DNA of 46,704 bases from Acidimicrobiales bacterium AG-410-I20 (GCA_003215175.1 QCKS01000009.1:1-46704), one strand, 5' to 3'; counted from the stretch's first letter, positions 17,334-26,698 are shown. Numbers and translations are program-made. Notes: generated by a model from the sequence alone, not told the origin.

Positions 17334-18995
17334 TCACGACTCTGAATCTATTATTTCCGCACCAGGAAATGCTTTAATTATTTGGTCTGTAGCTGATCCC
17401 TCAAACTGTTCAGCTGAGGTTGACTCCGTGATGTCAACTTCTTCTACATCCTGAGCTTTTTCAGATTTTGGCTCTGGTTTCTCTATAACTGCTGAAGCAA
17501 CAATTAGTTGAAGGTCCACCGCTACTGCAAAACGGCTTGATAATGCTTCTTTTATATCTTCAACAAGTTCCTCACATCGAGCTCGATGCGGTTCATTTGG
17601 CAATCCAATCACAACTTCATTGCCAACGACTTCAACTATCTTTGATGCTGCTAAACGAGATCGTGCACGCTTTGACATACCTTTAACTATTGTTTCCCAG
17701 GCTTCTTCTAGATCCGCGATTTTTAGTTGGTCGTTTGAACCATGATTTTTATTTTCTTCTATTTCAGGCGGAGACTCTTCAGGGGAAGATTCATTGCCAC
17801 CATCACCTTGTTCCTTATTTTCTGCTCTGCTTGATTTGCCTAAAATTTCTCTTGCTTTAGAACTGGGCTTAGCGGCAACAGTAGTAGGCATAGAAGAAAG
17901 TTTTTGTTCAAGCTCGTTCACTCGTTTCGTTAACTCTTGAATCAATTCTTGATTGGGTTCTTCTTCACGAGTTAGTCGAACTAAAGCAACTTCTAAATCG
18001 ACTCTTGGGTCTGGAGCGCGGCGCATATCAACTAATGCTACGCCTATTGTTTCAAGGGATTTTGTGATTAGGCCTGGGGTTACAAGGTCAGAGAATGATT
18101 GTGATTTACTTACTTCACTTTCTCCAATTTGGTCTGAAGGAACTCCCATCTTTAAAAGAAAAGCTGTACGTAATGCGCTTAATAAGTCTTCAGCAATCAC
18201 TCTTGGTTCACGACCTCTTGATATTCCGGAACTAACAGCTCCTAAAGCCTTTGAAGCATCTTTTTCGGCGAGAGCAATCAGCAAATCTTGAACGGTTGCA
18301 TCGTCAGTGATCATTCCGCCGGAAACAACCCGATCTAAAGCGGAAAGAGTGTCACGTGCCGAACCGCGACCAGCACGTACTGCATGAGCCTTACCTTCTT
18401 CATCAACTTCTAGTTCTGCGTCAGCGACAACATCCTCTACGAGTGACTCTAAGTCTTCTGATGAAAGAAGGTTTAACTCGAGATGTTGTGACCGGCTTCG
18501 TATAGTTTCAACAACTTTATGGGGTTCGGTTGTTGCAAGAATAAAAATCACATGCTCCGGTGGCTCTTCAAGAGTTTTTAATAAAGCATTTTCTGCTCCC
18601 GGAGTAAGCATGTGAACTTCATCAAGAAGATACACCTTGGTTCTTCCTGGTGTCCCAAGGGCTACTTTCCCAAGGAGATCTCTCATATCATCTACTTTGT
18701 TGTTTGACGCAGCATCTAATTCGTGTAAATCAAATGAGTTTCCTGTTTCAATAGCGATACAAGAGTCGCATGAGCAACAAGGTTCTCCTTCAGCCGGCGT
18801 GTCACAATTTAGTACTTTTGCCAGAATCCGAGCTGCAGTAGTTTTACCTGTCCCCCTTGGGCCACTTAATAAGTAAGCATGATGAACTCGGTTTTCTTTA
18901 ACGGCATTACTTAATGCGGCAACTACGTGTTCTTGCCCACGAATTTCTGAAAATCGGCGAGGCCGATATCGACGATAAAGCGATGTGTACTGCAT
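17334..18995 (-). CDS. dnaX: DNA polymerase III subunit gamma/tau
   Basis: The 553-residue protein is the clamp-loader ATPase. It has Walker [10 protein letters not shown], a four-Cys zinc module ([16 protein letters not shown]), Walker B LLDEVHML and the sensor block LATTEPHKV. The arginine-finger SRC motif reads SRS (TIRSRSQHL), with Cys replaced. AAA+ domains I-III occupy about residues 1-365. A charged, low-complexity linker follows, then a C-terminal domain to residue 553 that in tau binds the polymerase. I saw no obvious slippery A-run for a programmed frameshift. It is the first gene of the dnaX-recR pair and diverges from the SRP RNA region. Confidence 0.96.
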   Translation of the reverse strand: MQYTSLYRRYRPRRFSEIRGQEHVVAALSNAVKENRVHHAYLLSGPRGTGKTTAARILAKVLNCDTPAEGEPCCSCDSCIAIETGNSFDLHELDAASNNKVDDMRDLLGKVALGTPGRTKVYLLDEVHMLTPGAENALLKTLEEPPEHVIFILATTEPHKVVETIRSRSQHLELNLLSSEDLESLVEDVVADAELEVDEEGKAHAVRAGRGSARDTLSALDRVVSGGMITDDATVQDLLIALAEKDASKALGAVSSGISRGREPRVIAEDLLSALRTAFLLKMGVPSDQIGESEVSKSQSFSDLVTPGLITKSLETIGVALVDMRRAPDPRVDLEVALVRLTREEEPNQELIQELTKRVNELEQKLSSMPTTVAAKPSSKAREILGKSSRAENKEQGDGGNESSPEESPPEIEENKNHGSNDQLKIADLEEAWETIVKGMSKRARSRLAASKIVEVVGNEVVIGLPNEPHRARCEELVEDIKEALSSRFAVAVDLQLIVASAVIEKPEPKSEKAQDVEEVDITESTSAEQFEGSATDQIIKAFPGAEIIDSES

Positions 18996-19062
18996 ACACC
19001 ACTCACCATAGTCCTCATGTCAAAGATCGCTTAACCCGTAGTCAAACTCTTTCATTTTGCGG

Positions 19063-19149
19063 AGGAAGGTATGGGATTCGAACCCATGGTGACAATGAAG
19101 CCACAATGCCTTTCCAAGGCATCCCTTTCGGCCGCTCAGGCAACCTTCC
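19063..19149 (-). tRNA. tRNA-Ser (GGA) with unusual U73
   Basis: A class II tRNA folds on the minus strand. The acceptor arm GGAAGGT/ACCTTCC spans the ends, anticodon GGA is at 19113-19115, a long variable arm has a GTGGC/GTCAC stem, and the T loop is TTCGAAT. The base after the acceptor stem is T, so the discriminator would be U73, and the next bases are CCG rather than an encoded CCA. Serine tRNAs usually carry G73, as the Ser(CGA) tRNA in this window does. Confidence 0.92.
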
Positions 19150-19196
19150 TGATTTTTATCCGTAGATAAGAACTAATGTTCAAGGGTATCGTTATT

Positions 19197-19338
19197 CAAT
19201 ACCTGTTTTGGAGTGTGGCGGCTGGGTCCTGTGCGACTAAAGCCCGTGAACCGAGTCAGGGTCGGAAGGCAGCAGCTCTCAGCGGAGTCTTTAGAGTGCC
19301 GCAGTCCACCTGGCCGTCACGCTTGAGAACAGGTATTG
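19197..19338 (+). repeat. Inverted repeat bracketing the SRP RNA (precursor stem)
   Basis: CAATACCTGTT at 19197-19207 is the exact reverse complement of AACAGGTATTG at 19328-19338. Together with the intervening partly paired bases it prolongs the SRP RNA stem. A double-stranded precursor of this kind is a typical RNase III substrate. Confidence 0.7.
19213..19322 (+). ncRNA. ffs: Signal recognition particle RNA (4.5S, small bacterial type)
   Basis: The hallmark SRP tetraloop and symmetric-loop sequence is present (GTCAGGGTCGGAAGGCAGCAG, 19255 onward, in two parts: GTCAGG and GGAAGGCAGCAG). The ends pair as one long stem: GTGTGGCGGCTGGGT at the 5' side with ACCTGGCCGTCACGC at the 3' side, allowing G-U pairs. 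This RNA binds Ffh and targets membrane proteins to the translocon. Its place between dnaX and tadA is common in bacteria. An 11-base perfect inverted repeat just outside (19197-19207 and 19328-19338) extends the stem and suggests a processed precursor. Confidence 0.93.
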
Positions 19339-19364
19339 GCTTTAAATTAGCGTAATGTCTTTAT

Positions 19365-19811
19365 GTGGATCATAAAGACATTATGGCTGTAGCTCTTGAA
19401 GAAGCTCAAATGGCGGCCTCTAAGGGAGAAGTTCCTGTAGGGGCTGTAGTCGTAGTTAATGGCGAAATAATTGCCAGAAGACATAACCAAAGAGAATCTG
19501 ATCATGACCCAACATCTCATGCAGAAATTTTGGCCCTTCAAGATGCATCAAAAGTCATTGGTGATTGGCGGCTTACTGAGGCAACCTTATTTGTAACTCT
19601 TGAACCATGTCCGATGTGTGCTGGAGCTGCGTGGGCGGCGCGTATTGGAAAAGTCGTTTACGGGGCAGCAAGTATGGATGCTGGAGCATTGGGCTCATTA
19701 ATACACGTTGGTTCTGATCCGCGTCTTAACTATGAATTCCCTGTTATTGGTGGAGTGCTCGCAGAAGAGAGTTCAGATTTATTAGCAAAATTTTTCTCTG
19801 AACATAGATAG
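19365..19811 (+). CDS. tadA: tRNA-specific adenosine deaminase
   Basis: The 148-residue protein has the cytidine-deaminase-fold zinc site of TadA: His52-Ala-Glu54 in SHAEILAL and Cys82/Cys85 in EPCPMCAGA. The specific block MDAGALGSL also fits. The enzyme converts A34 to inosine in tRNA-Arg(ACG). GTG at 19365 is the longest start and gives the family N-terminal spacing; ATG 19383 is an alternative six codons in. It follows the SRP RNA and precedes tRNA-Ser(CGA), forming an RNA-function cluster. Confidence 0.93.
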   Translation: MDHKDIMAVALEEAQMAASKGEVPVGAVVVVNGEIIARRHNQRESDHDPTSHAEILALQDASKVIGDWRLTEATLFVTLEPCPMCAGAAWAARIGKVVYGAASMDAGALGSLIHVGSDPRLNYEFPVIGGVLAEESSDLLAKFFSEHR

Positions 19812-19847
19812 GTGGTCAAAACTGTGCTGATGGCTAACCTCGTTTAT

Positions 19848-19937
19848 GGAAGGTTGCCAGAGCGGACGAATGGGGCGGCCTCGAAAGCCGTTGTGGCCTC
19901 CGGGTCACCATGGGTTCAAATCCCATACCTTCCGCCA
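19848..19937 (+). tRNA. tRNA-Ser (CGA)
   Basis: Class II tRNA of 90 bases. The acceptor arm 19848-19854 pairs with 19927-19933, anticodon CGA is at 19882-19884, the variable arm is long, and the T loop is TTCAAAT. G73 is at 19934 and CCA is encoded at 19935-19937. It decodes UCG. Confidence 0.95.
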
Positions 19938-20013
19938 TTAAAACTGGCCAGTGTAGAACTTGCCTCTTTAGGCTGCACTGATTTAAAAACATACGACTGG
20001 CGAAAGTAATCTT

Positions 20014-21069
20014 TTGAATTATTCTTCTAAAATTTCTCAAAAATTTGAACGGCCATTTCTTCACTATCAATGGGCATGGCTTAAAGAGAATATTTATGGA
20101 CTGTTGTTCATAATTGGAATTAGTTTCTTGGCTAGGCAACTTGCTCAATTAGAACTACTAAATGACGCTTTATCTGCTGTAGTGATCGCTCTATTAATGG
20201 GAATCGTTTTTGTAAACACTGGATTTACTGGCACTTGGATAAACCCATCTTTGGATTTTTCTTCTAGCCAACTACTAAAAATAGGCATCTCTTTACTGGG
20301 GTTTAGACTCGCTTTTTCTGAAATCTCAAAAATCGGAAGCCTTGCTGGAATTCTCATAATTATTTGTGTTGTAGGAATCTCGTTTTCTTTAATCATCTGG
20401 TTAGGGAAAAAGGTTTCTGTTTCTCAGCCTCTTACTCTTCTAGTAGCAGCAGGTTTTCCAATATGTGGAATATCAGCTATTGCGGCAGTAAAGCCGTTGA
20501 GTGGAGCGGATGACAAAGAAACTGGCTATGCAGTCGGGTTGGTAACAATTTTTGGATCTATTTCAATTCTTCTTTTTTCAATTCTTCAACCAGTTTTTGA
20601 TTTTGAAATGAACACATTGGGGTGGTGGATTGGGTTATCCGTACATGACACGAGTCAAGTGGTAGCAGCTGCCTCTACTGCGGGCGAAAGCGCTCTTGAT
20701 GCTGCTGTGATCGTAAAAATTTGTCGAATTTTATTGTTAGCTCCAATGCTTCTTTTAATTTCATTAAATAGCAAAAAAACGATTACAAAAGATCAACGAA
20801 AAACATTCCCAATACCAATTTTTATTTTGGGGTTTATTGCGGCAGCAGCTTTGAGTTCTACAGAAGTTTTAACTGACGGGTTTCTTGACACGATTGGTGA
20901 AATTCGAAATTTCTTAATTACGGCTGCAATGTTTGGTTTAGGGGCCGGCATACGTCTTAACTCAATTAAAGGTCTAGGTATTAAACCACTACTCTTGGGA
21001 AGCCTGTCCTGGGTTACGCTTCTAGTCCTTGCTGGCTTTGGCACACTAATTGAAATTCAATTTGATTAG
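20014..21069 (+). CDS. YeiH/UPF0324-family putative sulfate exporter
   Basis: The 351-residue membrane protein matches the YeiH family, annotated as putative sulfate exporters on limited evidence. Eight to ten membrane helices are visible. Family blocks are GISLLGFRL, FPICGISAIAAVKPL (typically GTSICGASAI), YAVGLVTIFGSISILLF, GLSVHDTSQVVAAAS (typically SIHEVAQVVAA) and VIVKICRILLLAP. The start is a TTG at 20014 with no clear ribosome-binding site; there is no convincing in-frame ATG close by. It ends at an AT-rich bidirectional terminator shared with the DMT gene. Confidence 0.85.
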   Translation: MNYSSKISQKFERPFLHYQWAWLKENIYGLLFIIGISFLARQLAQLELLNDALSAVVIALLMGIVFVNTGFTGTWINPSLDFSSSQLLKIGISLLGFRLAFSEISKIGSLAGILIIICVVGISFSLIIWLGKKVSVSQPLTLLVAAGFPICGISAIAAVKPLSGADDKETGYAVGLVTIFGSISILLFSILQPVFDFEMNTLGWWIGLSVHDTSQVVAAASTAGESALDAAVIVKICRILLLAPMLLLISLNSKKTITKDQRKTFPIPIFILGFIAAAALSSTEVLTDGFLDTIGEIRNFLITAAMFGLGAGIRLNSIKGLGIKPLLLGSLSWVTLLVLAGFGTLIEIQFD

Positions 21070-21071
21070 AT

Positions 21072-21096
21072 AAAAATTCTTGTATTTAGAATTTTT
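21072..21096. terminator. Bidirectional intrinsic terminator
   Basis: AAAAATTCT and AGAATTTTT are exact complements around a seven-base loop, between the convergent stop codons of the YeiH-type and DMT genes. The ends give a U-run in either direction, which suits termination of both genes. Confidence 0.6.
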
Positions 21097-21893
21097 CACC
21101 AAACAACTAATGCAGCTCCAGCTGCTACAAGGGTGACTCCAGTCCATGATCTTTTTCCTAATGCTTCGCTTGCTAAAAACACTCCAAGGGGAATAGAAAG
21201 TTGACGTAATCCGGCTACTTGCCCAGCTTGAGCCCAGCGGAAAGCAAGAAGAATTAGAAGATAGGAGCCTCCTTGAAGAGCACCTATTGTGACCGCAGGG
21301 AAAAATGATTGCTTAATGCGAGCAAAAGGTATCCGACGACAACACAGAACCGTTGTTGAACTCATGAGGGCGATTACTGAGAAATAACTTAACGGATTTG
21401 TTTCGTCAACGGCTTTGGCATCTAGTAATGAATACCCAACTGTTGCTAGACCACTAACGGCAGCCATAAGTACGGCTTTGCGTTCACCTATTTTTTGTCC
21501 AAGTCCAGCAAGTATGAATAGACCTATAACTAATGTTATGAGTCCTAATATCGTTGGTATTGAGGGAGTTTCACTTAAAAATACCCACCCTCCTATGCCG
21601 ATTAGCAACGGAGCGGTACCGCGTGAAATTGGGTAAGCAATTCCAAGGCTTCCATCTCGATAGGCGGTCCCAAGCATCCACATATAAACACTTTGAGCAA
21701 GTGCTGACGGAATAAGAAATTTAATTACTCCAGTTGGTGGATCAACGAGAAGAAAGGGGAAGCAAAGTAAACCAACAATAAAGTAACTGAGAATAAGAAC
21801 AATATCTGGGCTGTTCATTTTGTGTATTCGCGCGTTCCATGAAGCGTGAAAAACTACCGATAAGAGGACGACAATTACCGCGGTGAATGTCAT
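21096..21893 (-). CDS. DMT-superfamily (EamA) transporter
   Basis: The 265-residue protein has about ten short helices in two EamA repeats. Landmarks are ASWNARIHK near the start, AYPISRGTAPLLIGIGGWVFLSE in the first repeat and LRQLSIPLGVFLASEALG in the second. These resemble small metabolite or amino-acid exporters. It lies three bases after pta on the same strand, so both may be expressed together. The substrate is not predictable. Confidence 0.87.
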   Translation of the reverse strand: MTFTAVIVVLLSVVFHASWNARIHKMNSPDIVLILSYFIVGLLCFPFLLVDPPTGVIKFLIPSALAQSVYMWMLGTAYRDGSLGIAYPISRGTAPLLIGIGGWVFLSETPSIPTILGLITLVIGLFILAGLGQKIGERKAVLMAAVSGLATVGYSLLDAKAVDETNPLSYFSVIALMSSTTVLCCRRIPFARIKQSFFPAVTIGALQGGSYLLILLAFRWAQAGQVAGLRQLSIPLGVFLASEALGKRSWTGVTLVAAGAALVVW

Positions 21894-21896
21894 TAA

Positions 21897-22778
21897 CTAC
21901 CTCTTGTAAGCAACTGTTTGAAGTGCGGAAACAATAGATATATCAACAATGTCTTGGGTTGAACATCCTCGAGATAAATCGTGAAAGATTCCATTCAGTC
22001 CTTGAAGTAGTGGGCCTATGGCCCGCGCTCCGCCTAATCGCTCAGTTATTTTGTATGCGATGTTTGCAGAATCTAAGTCTGGGAAGATGAACACATTGGC
22101 ATTGCCTGCGACTGGAGAGTTGGGGGCTTTATTTTGAGCTATTTCCGGTACCACTGCTGTATCAAACTGTAATTCTCCATCAACAATTAATTCTGGATCG
22201 TGTTTCCTTACGAGATCTGTAGCGTTCTTAACTTTTGTTACTCGCGGATGGTTAGCGCTTCCATGTGTTGAAAAAGAAAGCATGGCAATTCGAGGATCCT
22301 CTCCAGTGAGTGCTTCAAATGTTAAAGCTGTAGAAATTGCTATTGAAGCAAGTTGTTCTGAGGTTGGATCTGGAATGACTGCACAATCACCATAAGCAAA
22401 TTGGTTTCCGCTTGGGAGAACCATCAGAAAGCAACTACTTACTATTTCCACTTGTGGGGACACTCCAAGTATTTGTAAACCGGCTTTAAGAACATCTGCT
22501 GTTGGTCGAGTCGCTCCGGCAACTGCAGCATCCGCATCACCATTTTTTACTAATAAAGCAGATGCAACTAATGGGTCAGATGGATCTAACCCGTTGTCTA
22601 TCGCCAATTGTGTATATGGGTTATTTGAATCTATTGATGGAGGAATTATTTGTGCTAGTTCTTCTTCGCTTAATCGTTGAGCGGCTTCATCGGCCCGTGG
22701 ATCTCCGAGATCAGCAAGCACTATGCGGATTGGACTTTCTTTTGCTTTTTTTTGCCACTTAAGGAAGATGTCATTCAT
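21897..22778 (-). CDS. pta: Phosphate acetyltransferase (PTA/PTB domain)
   Basis: The 293-residue protein is a short Pta lacking the N-terminal P-loop domain of enteric Pta. It exchanges acetyl-CoA and acetyl phosphate, for acetate excretion or assimilation. Conserved blocks are AVAGATRPTADVLKAGLQ, YGDCAVIPDPTSEQLA, MLSFSTHGSA, VDGELQFDTA and FPDLDSANIAYKITERLGGA, then GPLLQGLNGIFHDLSRGCS. Phosphate butyryltransferase is a possible alternative, but these blocks favour Pta. No acetate kinase is adjacent. ATG at 22778 faces a divergent 164-base gap to the flavoprotein gene. Confidence 0.88.
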   Translation of the reverse strand: MNDIFLKWQKKAKESPIRIVLADLGDPRADEAAQRLSEEELAQIIPPSIDSNNPYTQLAIDNGLDPSDPLVASALLVKNGDADAAVAGATRPTADVLKAGLQILGVSPQVEIVSSCFLMVLPSGNQFAYGDCAVIPDPTSEQLASIAISTALTFEALTGEDPRIAMLSFSTHGSANHPRVTKVKNATDLVRKHDPELIVDGELQFDTAVVPEIAQNKAPNSPVAGNANVFIFPDLDSANIAYKITERLGGARAIGPLLQGLNGIFHDLSRGCSTQDIVDISIVSALQTVAYKR

Positions 22779-22872
22779 TTGATTTTTCCTGACTAATAAT
22801 CTTATTGTTTGATTGAGATAGTGTCCTAACTAATCATAAAAATAGATGCGACCATAAAGGTTTTTATTTGAA

Positions 22873-22887
22873 GAAGTAACGTACTTC
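22873..22887. promoter_or_regulatory. Short palindrome in the pta/flavoprotein divergent region
   Basis: GAAGTA and TACTTC flank ACG as perfect six-base arms, 56 bases before the flavoprotein start. It is a possible operator, for example for the MarR-type regulator encoded just beyond the flavoprotein, but that link is untested. Confidence 0.3.
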
Positions 22888-22942
22888 CGGCATTATCAAA
22901 CCACAAGATTTACTTTTCGGAAACTTATAGAGAGATTGTTAT

Positions 22943-25390
22943 ATGGCCAAAAATGTTCCAGAAAGAGCCCAAGTAGTCATTATTGGTGGTGGGATTGTTG
23001 GTGCCAGTATCGCCTATCATTTAACGGAATTGGGTTGGACAGATGTCGTTTTACTTGAACGACACACGTTAACTAGCGGAACGACTTGGCATGCTGCTGG
23101 TCTAGTTGGTCAACTTCGTGCAACGCATAATATGACCCGACTGGCAGCGTATAGTGCTGATCTTTATCATCGGCTTGAGCATGATATGGATCATCCAACT
23201 GGCTTTAAAAAAGTTGGTTCTTTAAGTGTCGCTGATAACCACGAACGCTTGGAAGAGTTAGTTCGTGGGGCAGGGATGGCTCGCTGTTTTGATGTAGATA
23301 TTGAAGTAATTGAAGCAGATGAACTAGTTGAGCGTTGGCCTCTTATAAATCCTGATGGGATTCTTGGCGGAGTTTGGATACCTAGCGATGGTCAAGCTTC
23401 ACCGGTCGATACCACTATGGCGTTGGCCGCAGTAGCTAAAAAGAATGGTGCGAAAATTGTTGAAGGTATTTCAGTGGAGTCAATCCGCACTTCAGACGGA
23501 AGAGCTATCGGGGTTGATACTGATAATGGTCCGATTGACGCCGAGTATGTTGTGACCGCTGCGGGAATGTGGTCACATCAACTTGGTCGGGATGTAGGAG
23601 TCAATATTCCACTTCACGCATGCGAACATTTTTATCTTGTAACAGAACCAGTCCCTGATCTTCCTTCAGGGCTCCCCGTTCTTCGTGATACAGATAACTG
23701 TATTTATGTAAAAGAAGATGCTGGAAGATTACTTGTTGGCGCCTTTGAACCTATTGCTAAACCTTTTGGGGCTAAGGGATTACCTCATGATCGCCCATTT
23801 ATGCAACTTGATGAAGACTGGGATCATCTAGCTCCGGTATATGAAAGAGCATGTGAACGCATCCCTATTTTAAATGAAATAGGGATCCGTCTTTTCTTTA
23901 ATGGTCCTGAAGCTTTTACTCCAGATGATAGATATTTACTCGGCCCAACCCCTGAACTTGATAATCATTTTGTCGCAGCTGGATTTAATTCTGTAGGTAT
24001 CCAATCTGCCGGTGGCGCTGGGAAAGTGCTTGCAGAGTGGATCGTTGACGGTCGGCCGCCGATGGATTTATGGGATGTTGATATCCGGCGCGCTCAACCA
24101 TTTCAAACCAATCGTCGTTATTTACATGATCGCTCAGTTGAATCACTTGGCTTGTTGTATGCGATGCATTGGCCTTTCCGACAAGTCGAAACTGCTCGGG
24201 GTGTGCGACGTTCACCTTTCCATGATCGGCTTATCAATCTTGGGGCATGTCATGGTGAAAATGGCGGTTGGGAACGACCAAATTGGTTTGCTCCTGAAGG
24301 TGTTGAACCCAAATATGAATACACATATGGGCGTCAGAATTGGTTTGAACATTCAGCTGCTGAACATCGGGCTTGTAGAGAAAATGCCGCTTTGTTTGAT
24401 CAAACATCTTTAGCGAAAATTTTGGTTCAAGGCCCTGATGCAGCAGCGGTGCTTAACAAAATTTCTTCAGCAAATGTTGATGTGCAACCAGGAACTTCGG
24501 TGTATACGACTTGGCTTAATGATCGGGGTGGGATTGAAGCTGACTTGACTGTTAATCGTTTAGATGAAGAGAGATTCTTAGTTGTTACTGCCTATACAAC
24601 TCAATTGAAAGACTCGGATTGGATTATTCGTAACGTTCCTGATGGGTCACGTGTGGCTGTAACTGATGTGACGTCGGCTTGGGCGACTTTGGGAATTTTT
24701 GGACCAAAAGCAAGAGATTTTGTTTCTCCAATAACTGATGCTGACCTTTCAAATGAGGCTTTCCCATTTGGGACACTTCAAGAAATTGACTTTGGTTACG
24801 CTCGGGCTATTGCGGTACGCCGTACATATATGGGTGAACTTGGTTGGGAAATTTATTTGCCAACTGAATTTGCTGTTGGGGCTTTTGACCAACTTTGGGA
24901 ATCAGGACAACCAAATGGGTTAGAGCTAGCAGGAATGCACGCTATGAACTCTTTAAGAATGGAAAAGGCTTACCGGCATTGGGGAGACGACATATGTGAT
25001 GAAGACACTCCTTTAGAAGCTGGGCTTTCTTGGGGTGTTGCATGGGATAAGCCTGGTGGTTTCATTGGGCGTGATGCTTTACTGTCGCAGCGCGAAACCG
25101 GTATCACTCGACGCCTTGTTCAATTTCGTATTGATGATCCTAAACCTTTGCTTTACCACAATGAGCCGGTTTATAAAGATGGAACAATTGTCGGAAGGAT
25201 CACATCTGGGATGTATGGGCATACGGTAGGCGCTGCTTTAGGCATGGGTTACGTTTCTCACGAAGTTGATGTTCCCCGTGATCAAGTTATAGAAGGTTCA
25301 TTTGAAGTTGAAATCAACGGTAAAAGATTTCCAGCCACAGCTTCTTTTCGCCCGTTTTATGATCCAGAAAGTAAGCAAGTACATCTCTAA
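22943..25390 (+). CDS. Dimethylglycine/sarcosine dehydrogenase-type flavoprotein with GcvT domain
   Basis: The 815-residue protein fuses an N-terminal DAO-type FAD oxidoreductase (about residues 8-370) to a C-terminal folate-binding aminomethyltransferase (GcvT) domain (about 430-800). GGGIVGASIA is the dinucleotide-binding motif. TTWHAAGL matches the site where dimethylglycine and sarcosine dehydrogenases bind FAD covalently through His. The reaction is oxidative N-demethylation with transfer of the one-carbon unit to tetrahydrofolate. Which methylated amine is used cannot be told. It converges on the MarR gene with a four-base overlap and faces pta upstream. Confidence 0.9.
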   Translation: MAKNVPERAQVVIIGGGIVGASIAYHLTELGWTDVVLLERHTLTSGTTWHAAGLVGQLRATHNMTRLAAYSADLYHRLEHDMDHPTGFKKVGSLSVADNHERLEELVRGAGMARCFDVDIEVIEADELVERWPLINPDGILGGVWIPSDGQASPVDTTMALAAVAKKNGAKIVEGISVESIRTSDGRAIGVDTDNGPIDAEYVVTAAGMWSHQLGRDVGVNIPLHACEHFYLVTEPVPDLPSGLPVLRDTDNCIYVKEDAGRLLVGAFEPIAKPFGAKGLPHDRPFMQLDEDWDHLAPVYERACERIPILNEIGIRLFFNGPEAFTPDDRYLLGPTPELDNHFVAAGFNSVGIQSAGGAGKVLAEWIVDGRPPMDLWDVDIRRAQPFQTNRRYLHDRSVESLGLLYAMHWPFRQVETARGVRRSPFHDRLINLGACHGENGGWERPNWFAPEGVEPKYEYTYGRQNWFEHSAAEHRACRENAALFDQTSLAKILVQGPDAAAVLNKISSANVDVQPGTSVYTTWLNDRGGIEADLTVNRLDEERFLVVTAYTTQLKDSDWIIRNVPDGSRVAVTDVTSAWATLGIFGPKARDFVSPITDADLSNEAFPFGTLQEIDFGYARAIAVRRTYMGELGWEIYLPTEFAVGAFDQLWESGQPNGLELAGMHAMNSLRMEKAYRHWGDDICDEDTPLEAGLSWGVAWDKPGGFIGRDALLSQRETGITRRLVQFRIDDPKPLLYHNEPVYKDGTIVGRITSGMYGHTVGAALGMGYVSHEVDVPRDQVIEGSFEVEINGKRFPATASFRPFYDPESKQVHL

Positions 25391-25896
25391 TTTTCTTCAT
25401 TGGAAGAAAAAAGAATTTTCTCTATCAACTCAATCAGTATCTTTTTTTCCTTATCTGTAAGAACCCCATAGAAATTTTCTTCAACTTTATGTTGCTCTTT
25501 GTAAGCGTCTTTCACTGCTTTTTTCCCTTTAGATGTTAATGACACGAGCACGGATCGTCGGTCATTTTTTCCAGGATTTCGAGTAATCAATCCGTCACGT
25601 TCTAACGTTCTTAGAGCGCTAGAAACTGAAGCTCGAGAAAGACCAGAAAAGCGTGCTACTCGGTTTGATTCCATGCTCCCGCATACCCAAACAGTAAATA
25701 GAATTCTAAAACCAGCCCATGTCAATCCAGATGGTCGATGAACATGTGTTTCTACATGACGAGCAAATTGAGTAGCGGTTCGCGAAAAAGCAAAAGATAG
25801 GTGGAAAAGATTTAAATCTGGATGTGAAAGCTCTTTAGCGACTTGACGAGCAGCCATTTCACTAAACTGCTGTGCATCAAAATCATTAGATGCCAT
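25387..25896 (-). CDS. MarR-family transcriptional regulator
   Basis: The 169-residue protein has a winged helix typical of MarR: MESNRVARFSGLSRASVSSALRTLERDGLI forms the recognition region in two parts, followed by the wing NPGKNDRRSVLVSLTSKG. Helical arms for dimerisation lie on either side. Such regulators are usually repressors released by small aromatic or lipophilic acids. It is the last gene of the acyl-CoA ligase-Liv operon, starting one base after LivG, so it may sense the transported acid or its CoA ester and control the operon. It overlaps the convergent flavoprotein gene by four bases. Confidence 0.9.
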   Translation of the reverse strand: MASNDFDAQQFSEMAARQVAKELSHPDLNLFHLSFAFSRTATQFARHVETHVHRPSGLTWAGFRILFTVWVCGSMESNRVARFSGLSRASVSSALRTLERDGLITRNPGKNDRRSVLVSLTSKGKKAVKDAYKEQHKVEENFYGVLTDKEKKILIELIEKILFSSNEEN

Positions 25897-25897
25897 G

Positions 25898-26698
25898 TCA
25901 GTCAGCGTCTAACGCTAATCCTTCTTCGTCGCCAAGGTACGCAGCAATAACTGCAGGGTCTTTTTGTACTTCTTCTGGTGTGCCTTCAGATATTTTTTGT
26001 CCAAAATCTAAAACCAAAACTCGATCTGCTATATCCATAACAAGACTCATGTCATGCTCTACAAGAATCATTGAGATGCCGAGTTCTCTACGTATATCAA
26101 GAATGAAACGTGCCATGTCTTCTGTTTCTTCCAGGTTCATGCCAGCAACTGGTTCGTCGAGTAAAAGAAGTTCTGGTTGCATAGCAAGAGCTCTTCCAAG
26201 TTCTACTCTTTTTTGAAAGCCGTAAGGGAGTAGCGCTACTGGATGTTTACGCCATTCTTCGATTTCAAGAAAATCAATAATGTCTTCTACGGCAAGCCGA
26301 TGTTCCATCTCTTCTCGTTTAGCTGGACCTACCCAAAAGGCTCCTGATAGCCACGATCTTTTCATACGGATATGTCTTCCGAGTAAGAGGTTCTGCAAGA
26401 CAGTCATTTGAGGGAATAGTTCTATGTTTTGAAATGTGCGAGCGATACCGAGGCCAGCAACTACATCGGGTCGTTGACCCCGAATGCTGTTTCCTTTCCA
26501 CAGAATGTCACCTTCCTGAGGGCGGTATACCTGACTAATGCTGTTAAATATTGATGTTTTTCCTGCACCATTTGGTCCAATAATGGAAAATAATTCACCT
26601 TCTTGCACCTGGAAAGAGACATTGGAGATTGCTTTCACTCCTTTGAACGAAAGGCTTATATCTTTGACTTCAAGAAGAGGTTGATTCATGACAGCCAA
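25898..26698 (-). CDS. Branched-chain/carboxylate-type ABC transporter ATPase (LivG-like)
   Basis: The 266-residue ATPase has Walker A GPNGAGKT, a Q-loop region (ISQVYRPQ), the ABC signature region LPYGFQKRVELGRALA and Walker B LLLLDEP. The LivG-specific insert after the Q-loop, with GIARTFQNIELFPQMTVLQNLL, is clear, and the C-terminal YLGDEE is typical. It pairs with LivF to power a hydrophobic-amino-acid-type (HAAT) importer. Its start overlaps LivF by 13 bases, implying translational coupling. The C-loop reads LPYGFQKR rather than LSYGQQRR, a modest deviation. Confidence 0.93.
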   Translation of the reverse strand: MAVMNQPLLEVKDISLSFKGVKAISNVSFQVQEGELFSIIGPNGAGKTSIFNSISQVYRPQEGDILWKGNSIRGQRPDVVAGLGIARTFQNIELFPQMTVLQNLLLGRHIRMKRSWLSGAFWVGPAKREEMEHRLAVEDIIDFLEIEEWRKHPVALLPYGFQKRVELGRALAMQPELLLLDEPVAGMNLEETEDMARFILDIRRELGISMILVEHDMSLVMDIADRVLVLDFGQKISEGTPEEVQKDPAVIAAYLGDEEGLALDAD

